From Pseudomaricurvus hydrocarbonicus (lineage in GTDB: Bacteria; Pseudomonadota; Gammaproteobacteria; Pseudomonadales; Cellvibrionaceae), in assembly GCF_011602365.1 (NCBI RefSeq), contig NZ_JAAONZ010000006.1, forward strand, positions 124,001 through 188,000: a stretch of DNA of 64,000 nucleotides, written 5' to 3'. Below are positions 1 through 7,001 of this stretch, one piece after another; positions within the stretch are counted from its first letter, which is position 1, and every line of letters starts with the position of its first letter. A model generated the notes under the pieces. That model was not told the DNA's origin, did no database searches, and saw only the letters and a list, made by a program, of their open reading frames with translations. Made by a program: the position numbers and the translations under genes.

Positions 1-101
1 TCGATGGTTTTCATCTTGTTCGGCGCTAATGGGTCGTCATAAAACCTTGGATTGTTGTGACGGTGTAGGTCAATACGAACAGATAAATAATAGGCCAACA
101 T
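1..101 (-). CDS. Possible partial gene cut by the left window edge
   Basis: An open minus-strand frame runs from an ATG at 101 off the left edge without a stop. It gives about 33 residues, including YYLSVRIDL and RFYDDPLAP, which look protein-like rather than low-complexity. It would start 32 bases after the stop of the next minus-strand gene, so it could be the following gene of the same transcript. No clear Shine-Dalgarno is visible and the fragment is too short for a family call. The ATG may also be internal to a longer unrelated frame. Confidence 0.3.
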   Translation of the reverse strand, partial: MLAYYLSVRIDLHRHNNPRFYDDPLAPNKMKTI

Positions 102-133
102 TGGCAATGTGAACGACGGGTATGTTGAATGGT

Positions 134-484
134 TTAAAAAACCATGGCGTGATCCACCCGGTATCGGCCCTCGTCGTACACTAAAACCATTTCGGCAACA
201 TATTCACCTGGCGCCTCGGTGTAATATTGTTTCCAGACAATAGCCGCAGATGTGGGTCTCTTGAAAACGGCTACCGCTTCCCGGTGTGCAAAGAAACCCT
301 TTTCGGCCTGATAGCTAACGCAAGCCTGATTGAAATAATCTCGGGTGACAATCTTTAACATTCTTTTGTTAAAATCACGCACGTGTCGTTCATGGTCGAT
401 TTTCGTTGATGCCTCCATGAGGTTGTCCATAATAGGGTTGGCGATATCCAGTATTGCTTGATCGGACATTTCTTCAAAATTCAT
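134..484 (-). CDS. Hypothetical protein, 116 aa
   Basis: I do not recognise this protein. The chosen start (MNFEEMSDQAIL) has an AGGT about 8 bases upstream on the coding strand; a longer frame to 541 exists but its extra 19 residues look non-native. The N-terminal half is probably helical, and the C-terminal half (from about residue 60) reads like alternating strands with aromatic positions, such as VWKQYYTEAPGEYVAEMVLVYDEGRYRV, as in small alpha+beta domains. No signal peptide or membrane segment is apparent. It lies alone on the minus strand, 153 bases downstream of the MAPEG gene. Confidence 0.6.
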   Translation of the reverse strand: MNFEEMSDQAILDIANPIMDNLMEASTKIDHERHVRDFNKRMLKIVTRDYFNQACVSYQAEKGFFAHREAVAVFKRPTSAAIVWKQYYTEAPGEYVAEMVLVYDEGRYRVDHAMVF

Positions 485-637
485 GGCACGACCTAATGAG
501 TTTTTGCGAGACGAAATAACGGCAGAGCAGGGGCCATACACAATAATGTATCCCTGAGTTTTGTTTCTGACATTAGGGGCTGAGTGCGTTTCAACCGCCT
601 TTAATTGTAACGTGTCTTAGAGAAACCTTTTACCATG

Positions 638-1075
638 TTAAACCGTTTTGGTAAAAGTTTCTGAAAGTACTACGAAAGCAATGCCAAAGAAGCATAGGAT
701 TTGAGAAAAAAATAAACAGAAACGAACAAAGGTAATGGTGTTGGTTTGCACAAAGATCACATGCACCAGTGACTGCAGGATTCTGGCGGCCAAAACAATG
801 ATCGACATTGTAACCACGGCCGCTGACACACTGTTGGTAACGTGGGCGGCAAACACCACGGCAATGAATATCGGCAAGTTCTCTATGCAATTAGCATGAG
901 CCCGCATCGCACGCTTGTAAAAATCGCTGCCCTTAACATCGTCGGCGCGAAAATCTATGAGCTGTGCTTTACCTGCAAAAACAGAGCCCCAACGGTATAC
1001 TCCAACGGTGAGCACAAGCAGGAGTATCGTCCACACCGCAAAAAGAAGAACCATTAAAACCGGAATTGTCATCAT
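638..1075 (-). CDS. MAPEG family membrane protein
   Basis: This 145-residue protein has four hydrophobic segments (about residues 5-27, 65-85, 88-108 and 118-138). The family signature RAHANCIENLPIF lies after the first loop, where MAPEG proteins carry the conserved RA-N-EN-P pattern. The family includes eukaryotic microsomal glutathione transferases and eicosanoid enzymes; bacterial members are inner-membrane proteins mostly without proven substrates. Length is normal for the family. Two adjacent ATGs (1075 and 1072) are possible starts, neither with a strong ribosome site. A second, divergent MAPEG gene lies at 22617-23021. The family call is solid; any glutathione-dependent activity is inference. 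Confidence 0.85.
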   Translation of the reverse strand: MMTIPVLMVLLFAVWTILLLVLTVGVYRWGSVFAGKAQLIDFRADDVKGSDFYKRAMRAHANCIENLPIFIAVVFAAHVTNSVSAAVVTMSIIVLAARILQSLVHVIFVQTNTITFVRFCLFFSQILCFFGIAFVVLSETFTKTV

Positions 1076-1481
1076 AGTTGTTTTTAACCTTTTTCGGCAT
1101 GATTACCCGTAAAAGAGGACTGGCGCTCCCTGCCATGTTTTCCCGTAATTTAAAGTCGGCACTGACGCGTGAAACACACCCAAATAATAGTCCAATTCCA
1201 GCCCGGCACGGCTAAGCCGACCTTAGCGGTCGGCTTTTGGCGTTTATTTGATCCTTGATGGAACCATTCTGGTTGTTCTTGAGAATCCTGCAAGGTCCAT
1301 GATGAATGCTGTGGATTCTTAATGACTTTTTTGGGGGAGCCATACATCGCCCGAGTTGACGCTCAGTGTTGAGCCCCATTTGTAAAATCACCCGCTTTGT
1401 CACCTTTGAGATATTCTCACTGGGTTACTGCGAATAACCTCTCCCTCAGAAAACTCACATAAACCAGAGGGAGCCCAAGCC
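1076..1481. other. 406-bp intergenic region upstream of ilvD
   Basis: This region separates the divergent MAPEG and ilvD genes. It holds a strong hairpin with a short T run on the plus strand (1214-1238). A 38-codon frame (1099-1215) ends exactly at that hairpin but has no Shine-Dalgarno and is not rich in branched-chain residues, so it is not a convincing attenuator leader peptide. Nothing else is recognised apart from the ilvD ribosome site just before 1482. Confidence 0.5.
1214..1238 (+). terminator. Hairpin with short U tract upstream of ilvD
   Basis: Perfect 9-bp arms (AAGCCGACC / GGTCGGCTT) with a 5-nt loop, ending in TTTT on the plus strand. No confident plus-strand gene precedes it in the window, so it either ends an unannotated short transcript or attenuates the ilvD leader 244 bp downstream. 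Confidence 0.5.
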
Positions 1482-3323
1482 ATGCGACCATTCCGATCCG
1501 CTAAAGTCACCCAGGGTAAAACCGCCTCAGCAGCTCGCTCCTTATGGATGGCCGGGGGAGTACAACGAGAAGATTTCGGCAAGCCCATAATCGCCATTGC
1601 CAACTCATTTACCGAGTTCGTGCCCGGGCACGTGCATTTGCAGGAGGTCGGACGACTGGTGAGCGAGGCCATCTGGGAGGCCGGCGGCATTCCCCGGGAG
1701 TTCAACACCATTGCCGTGGACGACGGCATCGCCATGGGTCATGACGGCATGCTGTACAGCCTGCCGAGCCGTGAAATCATCGCCGACAGTATCGAATACA
1801 TGGTCAATGCCCACTGTGCGGACGCCATTATCTGCCTGTCCAACTGCGACAAGATTACCCCGGGAATGCTGATGGCGGGTCTGCGTCTCAACATCCCGGT
1901 GATCTATGTCTCCGGCGGTCCCATGGAAGCGGGGCGCATCGAAGTGGAGAGCCAGGTACAACGGGTGGATCCCATCGACACCTACATTGCCGCCTTCAAT
2001 GAGGACCACTTCAGTGGCAAGGCGGAAGAGGTGGAAAACCACGCCTGCCCCACCTGCGGTTCCTGCTCCGGCATGTTCACCGCCAACTCCATGAACTGTC
2101 TGGCCGAGGCTCTGGGGCTGGCGCTGCCCGGCAACGGCTCGCTATTGGCCACCCACGTCGACCGCAAGCAACTGTTTATCCGCGCCGCTCACAAAATCGT
2201 CGATATGGCAAAACGCCATTATCTGGAGGAAGACGACAGCGTGCTGCCGCGCAGCATTGCCACCCGCAGTGCTTTCGAAAACGCCATGAAGGTGGATATC
2301 GCCATGGGCGGCTCCACCAACACCATTTTGCACCTGCTGGCCATGGCGCAGGAAGCCGAGGTGGATTTCACCATGGCCGATATGGATCGCCTGTCGCGCC
2401 AGATTCCCCATCTGTGCAAGGTGTCACCGGCAAGCAAAGACTACTATATGGAAGACGTGCACCGCGCCGGCGGCATCATGGCGATTCTTGGCGAGCTGGA
2501 GCGTGCCGGCCTGATCGACACCAGCGTGGCGAGTGTCGCCGGCAAAGATTTGGGTGAAGTGCTGGCCAAGTGGGACTATCTGCGCAGCCGTGACCCGGAG
2601 GTGATGGAGTTCTATCGGGCCGCGCCGGGCGGTAAGCGCACCATTCGAGCCTACAGCCAGGCAGCGCGCTGGAATAGCCTGGACATGGACCGTGAACATG
2701 GCTGCATCCGCAGCCTTGACCACCCCTACAGTCAGGAAGGCGGTCTGGCGGTGTTGTTCGGCAACCTGGCGGAGAGCGGCTGCATCGTCAAGACCGGCGC
2801 CGTTTATGAGCACATGTACCGCTTCAGCGGTACCGCAAAAGTCTTCGACCAACAGGAAACCGCCCTCACCGCCATCGACAACGGTGACATTAAGGACGGC
2901 ACCGTGTTGATCATTCGCTACGAGGGCCCCAAGGGCGGACCGGGCATGCAGGAGATGCTGAAACCCACCATGAGCCTGAAAGCGAAAAACCTCGACAGCA
3001 CCTGCGCACTGATCACCGACGGGCGTTACTCTGGCGCCTCTGCCGGTCTCTCCATCGGCCACGTGTCACCGGAAGCCGCCAACCGGGGTAACCTGGCGCT
3101 GGTGCAGGATGGTGACGTGATTGAGATTGATATTCCGAACCGCAGCATCAATATCATGGTGAGCGAACAGGAACTGGGTGATCGCCGTGCCACCATGGAT
3201 TCCTTGCCCGCCGCTCAGGCCTGGCAACCACAGGGGGAGCGCACGCGCGTGGTCACCAAAGCCTTGAAAGCCTATGCCGCATTTGCCACCAGCGCCGACC
3301 GCGGCGGTTACCGGGATTTGTAG
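1482..3323 (+). CDS. ilvD: Dihydroxy-acid dehydratase IlvD
   Basis: The enzyme dehydrates 2,3-dihydroxy-3-methyl(iso)valerate to the 2-keto acid in valine, leucine and isoleucine synthesis in the cytoplasm. The 613-residue length fits the family (E. coli about 616). Visible iron-sulfur and metal motifs are [10 protein letters not shown] (Cys122, Lys124, the lysine known to be carbamylated in IlvD) and [11 protein letters not shown] (Cys192, Cys195), plus the MGHDGM segment near residue 85. The start [10 protein letters not shown] aligns with the usual N-terminus and follows a GAGGGAG ribosome site. It stands alone here, not with other ilv genes, and ends just before a REP-like palindrome. The related Edd and sugar-acid dehydratases differ in length and motif context, so IlvD is the best call. 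Confidence 0.96.
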   Translation: MRPFRSAKVTQGKTASAARSLWMAGGVQREDFGKPIIAIANSFTEFVPGHVHLQEVGRLVSEAIWEAGGIPREFNTIAVDDGIAMGHDGMLYSLPSREIIADSIEYMVNAHCADAIICLSNCDKITPGMLMAGLRLNIPVIYVSGGPMEAGRIEVESQVQRVDPIDTYIAAFNEDHFSGKAEEVENHACPTCGSCSGMFTANSMNCLAEALGLALPGNGSLLATHVDRKQLFIRAAHKIVDMAKRHYLEEDDSVLPRSIATRSAFENAMKVDIAMGGSTNTILHLLAMAQEAEVDFTMADMDRLSRQIPHLCKVSPASKDYYMEDVHRAGGIMAILGELERAGLIDTSVASVAGKDLGEVLAKWDYLRSRDPEVMEFYRAAPGGKRTIRAYSQAARWNSLDMDREHGCIRSLDHPYSQEGGLAVLFGNLAESGCIVKTGAVYEHMYRFSGTAKVFDQQETALTAIDNGDIKDGTVLIIRYEGPKGGPGMQEMLKPTMSLKAKNLDSTCALITDGRYSGASAGLSIGHVSPEAANRGNLALVQDGDVIEIDIPNRSINIMVSEQELGDRRATMDSLPAAQAWQPQGERTRVVTKALKAYAAFATSADRGGYRDL

Positions 3324-3353
3324 ACCTTTCCTCTCACGGGTTTTCTCAAAACT

Positions 3354-3387
3354 ATTCGGGGTCAGAGTTTTTACTCTGACCCCGAAT
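3354..3387. repeat. REP-like perfect palindrome / bidirectional terminator
   Basis: Perfect 15-bp inverted arms ATTCGGGGTCAGAGT / ACTCTGACCCCGAAT around a TTTT loop. This GGGGTCAGAGT motif resembles palindromes associated with REP-type (RAYT, Y1 transposase) elements in proteobacteria; that link is from memory of the family. It lies between the convergent ends of ilvD and the AbiGi-like gene and may terminate both. Confidence 0.75.
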
Positions 3388-3403
3388 TCCGACCCCGAAT
3401 TCC
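3378..3403 (+). repeat. 13-bp tandem direct repeat overlapping the palindrome
   Basis: GACCCCGAATTCC occurs twice back to back (3378-3390 and 3391-3403), the first copy being the right arm of the palindrome. It marks the edge of the AT-richer three-gene cassette and could be a trace of element insertion or replication slippage. Confidence 0.8.
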
Positions 3404-3432
3404 TCTGGCGATTGTGGTTGGCTTTGTTGGCA

Positions 3433-4164
3433 TCAAACGTCATTGCGAATACTTTCGAGAGATGTAACTCTTGATATTAATAGCAGAACATCATTTAGAG
3501 GGTAACCTCCTAATTCAGATTGAATAAACTTAATAATTTCTGGTATATCAGAGTCATTTCTAACAAAAATGTATTTTATATCACTCGGCAGAAATTTAAG
3601 CATACAAAACCTTTTAGTTTCGTTATTTCTGCCTTCTATGAATTCTTGAGTTTTGTAGTCATTTCCAACGATGGTGTCATGTATATTTTCATTTCTTGCG
3701 ATATATCGCCACTCAGACTCTTGGTGAAATTCTTTATTTATCAGCTCACCGGAAACTGACATTCTTCCCTCTAAAGGCTTCGTGTGAGCAAGCATAAAAC
3801 GCAAAACTTCCCAGCCTTGATCTTTTTTATCACTTTCACCAAGCAGGTCTACCAGAGTATTGTAAGATTTAGGTAGTTCCGAAGTTTGCGATATGTAATG
3901 AACCGGGGTCATTCCATTTTTTAGCGCCCACTCTTTGGTTAGACCTAAACCAAACTCCCCATAAAATCCAACGTGCTCCTCTACTCGGGATAGTGGGATA
4001 TCACAAAAGCAAACCATCGGATATGCTACAAACTCATTATCCTCATCCTCAATCCATTTGATATCTTCAAGACAATAACGAGGCCAAAATCCATTTTTCA
4101 GGATGGACTTAAGTGTTCCACTGCTTCTTGTGAAGTGAAATAACGTATGTGACTTAGCTGGCAA
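3433..4164 (-). CDS. AbiGi-like abortive infection protein
   Basis: This 243-residue protein has the features I associate with the AbiGi family (annotated as the antitoxin of the lactococcal AbiG abortive infection system): LFHFTRS, SILKNGFWPRYCLED, PMVCFCDIPLSRVEEHVGFYGEFG and GLTKEWALKNGMTPVHYI in order over the first 95 residues, then a charged C-terminal half. It is the last gene of a minus-strand trio after the DUF4041 gene (82-bp gap). An AbiGii toxin is not seen next to it. Its bases are clearly AT-richer than ilvD and the exporter genes, consistent with horizontal gain. The family call rests on remembered motifs; a role in phage defence is inference. Confidence 0.75.
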   Translation of the reverse strand: MPAKSHTLFHFTRSSGTLKSILKNGFWPRYCLEDIKWIEDEDNEFVAYPMVCFCDIPLSRVEEHVGFYGEFGLGLTKEWALKNGMTPVHYISQTSELPKSYNTLVDLLGESDKKDQGWEVLRFMLAHTKPLEGRMSVSGELINKEFHQESEWRYIARNENIHDTIVGNDYKTQEFIEGRNNETKRFCMLKFLPSDIKYIFVRNDSDIPEIIKFIQSELGGYPLNDVLLLISRVTSLESIRNDV

Positions 4165-4246
4165 GAGTACCTCTCAAAAAAGCTAATGCTGCCAACACAG
4201 GCAGCCGAAACGTGTAGGAGTGCTTGTCCCTTATTATTCCGCGTTT

Positions 4247-5584
4247 CTATATGGTTTCAGGAAAAGCATAAATGACATCACTTGCTGTTTTTTCTTTATT
4301 CCGTTGTGCAATAATGCTCTTGGACTCACGATAATCTCTAGCCTCTGCTGTTTCAATGAATTCAGCCTCCGGTGAAATTTTTCGAACTGCATTCTCAACA
4401 TCCGCAAGGGTGACACGAAAAAACTCCTTTCGTGTATTCACTAAATTAAGTCTCACCTCGTCAAATTTTTTATGCAACGAGCTTTCTAAAGCTGGAGCAT
4501 CTTCAGAGTGAATCATTGCATGAACATCAAAAGTAAAGGGTACGCTTGCATCACCAAGCTCCTTAACTCGATCTAAAGGCTCAAGCCGTCTAGTCATCCC
4601 AATTTTGTATACATTATCGCCGAACGATCCGATATTCGAGATGATATATACGTGCCCGCGCTTCGTCTGTTCAGCCATAGATTTGGCTCGCTCAGATTTT
4701 TCATGAGCCTCTTTAAGCTCCTTACTCATCTGAGATATTTTTTGATTGAGTGAATTCAGCTTGGTTCCGGTTGCTTTTTCTGCTTCTTTTTTAGCTCTTT
4801 CTAGAAGTTTATTATATTTTTCCTCCTCTTTTAGAGCCCTTTCCAATTCTTGTTCTAACTTCGCTTCTTCACGCATTTGGAGCCTTATTTCTTGTTGCTC
4901 CTCTTTTTCACGTTGTTTCTTTTCTGCGTATTCGTGGGCAAGTCTAAGCTCTTTCAATTTCAGAGAGTAATATTCATGTGAAATAACGACTGCATTAGAT
5001 TGATTTAGTTTATTTATAGCATCGTATGCTTTCTCAATTCGCTGCTCCATCCTGTCAACGTTATTCCACCTTGTATTAGATACAGCCGCATCACACTCAT
5101 TATTAAATGCCCTCGCAGTTAATTTTATTGCGCGATTAGTCATTGTCCGGCCTTTTGCTTTACTGCCTTCTACAGACCACTCGGTAGTGCAATAGACTGC
5201 TTGCGTAGATGAAATTAAATCTTTCTGCTCCTGCTTTACCTTGGCTATTTCCTCTTTGTACCTTTCAGATGTATCAAAATCAAAATGAGGCTTGTAAAAA
5301 CCTAGTTCAGCCAGCTGAATTTCTTCGTCATATATTGCTGCCTCTTTTACCAATTTTTCGAATAAGGTTCGCTTTTCTTTATAGCTAGTGCGAAGAGTTT
5401 TTATTTCATGGTCTATAGATTCTTTTTCTTTTTTAGATTTCTCAACTTCTAGATTGACATCAATGATTTTTGAGTATTTTGATTCAAGCTCTTTGACTCG
5501 CGTTTTCATCCTGAATATTATGAATAGAACTGCTATAAATGCTATTGCTAGAATAACTATTCCGACTATTACTTGATCTTCCAT
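4247..5584 (-). CDS. Membrane-anchored DUF4041 / GIY-YIG-like (MUG113) protein
   Basis: The 445-residue protein starts with a single membrane helix (about residues 4-24, VIVGIVILAIAFIAVLFIIF), then a coiled coil to about residue 80, a DUF4041-type segment (about 85-200), a long charged coiled coil (about 205-305) and a C-terminal MUG113/T5orf172 domain of the GIY-YIG superfamily. In the last, GHVYIISN, VYKIGMTRR and the downstream E-SLHKKFD are the expected signature positions. Such proteins are found in phages and defence-type islands; a nuclease activity is plausible but unproven. It starts 45 bp after the papain-like gene and is followed by AbiGi, suggesting one transcript. Low GC compared with neighbours. 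Confidence 0.82.
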   Translation of the reverse strand: MEDQVIVGIVILAIAFIAVLFIIFRMKTRVKELESKYSKIIDVNLEVEKSKKEKESIDHEIKTLRTSYKEKRTLFEKLVKEAAIYDEEIQLAELGFYKPHFDFDTSERYKEEIAKVKQEQKDLISSTQAVYCTTEWSVEGSKAKGRTMTNRAIKLTARAFNNECDAAVSNTRWNNVDRMEQRIEKAYDAINKLNQSNAVVISHEYYSLKLKELRLAHEYAEKKQREKEEQQEIRLQMREEAKLEQELERALKEEEKYNKLLERAKKEAEKATGTKLNSLNQKISQMSKELKEAHEKSERAKSMAEQTKRGHVYIISNIGSFGDNVYKIGMTRRLEPLDRVKELGDASVPFTFDVHAMIHSEDAPALESSLHKKFDEVRLNLVNTRKEFFRVTLADVENAVRKISPEAEFIETAEARDYRESKSIIAQRNKEKTASDVIYAFPETI

Positions 5585-5629
5585 AAAGGTATATCCTCGA
5601 ATTTAATCTGGTATATAATGCCCAGAACG

Positions 5630-6148
5630 TTAGGCCTTTGTTACACGAAAAATCATTCTTCCGTATACGCGAAGGTCACTTAGTTTTATGCGCAAATTGG
5701 AGATGTGTCCAAATTTTGGGCTGCGCTCTTCAGGTTGTTTGTGTCCATGAGCATTGAAAGTATCAGAGCACGCCACAAACACTGTGTTGTCATGCACTTC
5801 GGTAACAACGAACCAATGCTCGGGTGTGCTAACAATTGCAACTGTATTCTCATCAATCAGTCGATCAATTTTTTGTCTGTTTCCTGGATCGAGGACTACT
5901 TTGAACTTGTTACTTGAGAGCGACTTTAGGAATCGCTGTGCGACGCCTTCCAGCTTTTTTCCATCATCGTCGAAAGCTAGTGTTCCGACATTTTGGCGAA
6001 GAAACAACCCAGCCTTCGGAAGCGAAGAGATGGCGTGGGACCAATTTTCTACAGTCACTGTATCATTTAGCGAAATAACTGCGTTCGCGATGGAGTAGAG
6101 AAAGCATGCTCCATCAAAGTCTCCCTGAGATTTAAGTTTTCGATTCAC
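5630..6148 (-). CDS. Papain-like (C39-type) cysteine peptidase-like protein
   Basis: I do not know a named family for this 172-residue protein, but its layout fits a papain-fold peptidase. A Gln-Cys pair sits at the N-terminus (Q8 and C15 in SQGDFDGACFLYSIANA). A histidine lies in a strand-like context (H111 in PEHWFVVTEV) and an acidic residue follows in VACSDTFN (D129). The start is an ATG right at the N-terminal motif, so there is no signal peptide and it should act in the cytoplasm. It is the first gene of the minus-strand trio with the DUF4041 and AbiGi-like genes, which points to a defence or toxin-processing role by association. Catalytic roles of Q8, C15, H111 and D129 are inferred from spacing only. 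Confidence 0.6.
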   Translation of the reverse strand: MNRKLKSQGDFDGACFLYSIANAVISLNDTVTVENWSHAISSLPKAGLFLRQNVGTLAFDDDGKKLEGVAQRFLKSLSSNKFKVVLDPGNRQKIDRLIDENTVAIVSTPEHWFVVTEVHDNTVFVACSDTFNAHGHKQPEERSPKFGHISNLRIKLSDLRVYGRMIFRVTKA

Positions 6149-6562
6149 TAAAGGCTCTCCTGCTAAGGCATAACACCTTATCCAACCTCACGATAACCCA
6201 CCCAAACACATCACAATGACATCTCCCCCCAAACAATCATCCACAAAAACCCGGATCATCCCAATCTTCCAAACCCAAAAAACCACACCGGCGGCCCAAA
6301 ACACCACACCAAAAATACCCAAAGGAGGAAAACTCAAGAAAGGACCGCACATCCCGTGCCTCATGCCTAAGCACAAGTAATTTCCCTATTGGCGCAGCTG
6401 GCGCCAAATTCAACATGCATTGTTAACCAGACCATCCCGCACTTCAAGGTTTTAGCAACAAACAGCCCCCGTCATTGACCAGCGTCATGACAACAGCCCG
6501 GTTTTATCTCTACGGTCGACGATGGCGCCGACTGAAGGTGTGGTCACAAGGCGGTATCGACG
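6149..6562. other. 414-bp intergenic region with A+C-rich stretch
   Basis: No gene is supported here. Positions 6181-6360 are strongly strand-biased, about 80% A+C on the plus strand by hand count. A small dyad TTGGCGC / GCGCCAA lies at 6389-6407. A minus-strand frame of about 62 codons inside the biased stretch is an artefact-like string of hydrophobic residues. The region should carry the promoter of the minus-strand defence-like trio, but no clear -35/-10 pair was identified. Confidence 0.6.
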
Positions 6563-6922
6563 CTACTCAGGCTGGGCGCAATAGATCTGGTACAAGACTT
6601 CGAGAATCGATTTTGAATGGGGGTCGTGCAGGGCGTAGTAAATCTTTTGCCCCTCGCGGCGGGTGGTGACGATGGACTGTTTGCGCAGTTTGGCCAGATG
6701 TTGCGAGACCGCAGACTGGCTCAGGCCCACCAGTTCCTCCAGTTCCCCGGCGGTGTGTTCGCGGCTGACAAGGGCGCACAACACCAGCAGCCTGGCGGGG
6801 TTGGACAATGTTCTGAGCAGTTCTGCGGCCAGTTCAGCGTTCTTCTGCATGACGGCCATGTCCATGGTGCCGGTCATGGCGTCTTGGCCCACATTGTCAT
6901 TGGGGTTTGAGGTGTCAGTCAT
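6563..6922 (-). CDS. ArsR/SmtB-family transcriptional regulator
   Basis: A winged-helix repressor of about 119 residues. The core LRTLSNPARLLVLCALVSREHTAGELEELVGLSQSAVSQHLAKLRKQSIVTTRREGQKIYYAL holds the typical NPARLLVL entry helix, the recognition helix SQSAVSQHLAKLR and the wing REGQKIYYAL. Cys residues are few (one in the VLCAL helix, one near the C-terminus), so a classical metal-thiolate site is not obvious; some relatives (BigR type) sense sulfur species instead. The ATG at 6922 is preferred; a GTG at 6934 would add four residues. It is divergent from the exporter gene at 7002, and the gap contains nested palindromes that are likely its operator. Confidence 0.9.
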   Translation of the reverse strand: MTDTSNPNDNVGQDAMTGTMDMAVMQKNAELAAELLRTLSNPARLLVLCALVSREHTAGELEELVGLSQSAVSQHLAKLRKQSIVTTRREGQKIYYALHDPHSKSILEVLYQIYCAQPE

Positions 6923-6934
6923 TCCGGGATCCAC

Positions 6935-6970
6935 ATATTAGTTGACTCTAATATAATCAACTTCTAATAT
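6935..6970. promoter_or_regulatory. Candidate ArsR operator, nested palindromes
   Basis: The divergent gap holds ATATTAG (6935-6941) paired with CTAATAT (6948-6954), a further CTAATAT at 6964-6970, and AGTTGA (6940-6945) paired with TCAACT (6957-6962). AT-rich 12-2-12-like dyads between an ArsR gene and its target are the usual operator arrangement of this family. It would control both the regulator and the exporter operon. Confidence 0.65.
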
Positions 6971-7001
6971 TTGCGCAAAGTTGAATTGTTGAGGATGGAT
7001 T

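Noticed and set aside
2424-3062. A 212-codon minus frame inside ilvD
   Set aside because: It is a shadow of the IlvD frame with no start context or recognisable domain; similar shadows occur opposite the exporter gene (8148-8837) and the barrel gene (11419-12033).
5620-6190. Integron attC-like cores (GTTAGGC near 5629, ATCCAAC near 6180) around the defence-like genes
   Set aside because: The cores do not pair into a full attC site with both simple sites, the gene gaps (45 and 82 bp) do not hold matching copies, and no integrase is present.
6188-6376. A 62-codon minus frame giving a very hydrophobic protein
   Set aside because: Its composition follows directly from the A+C-rich strand bias and there is no ribosome site.
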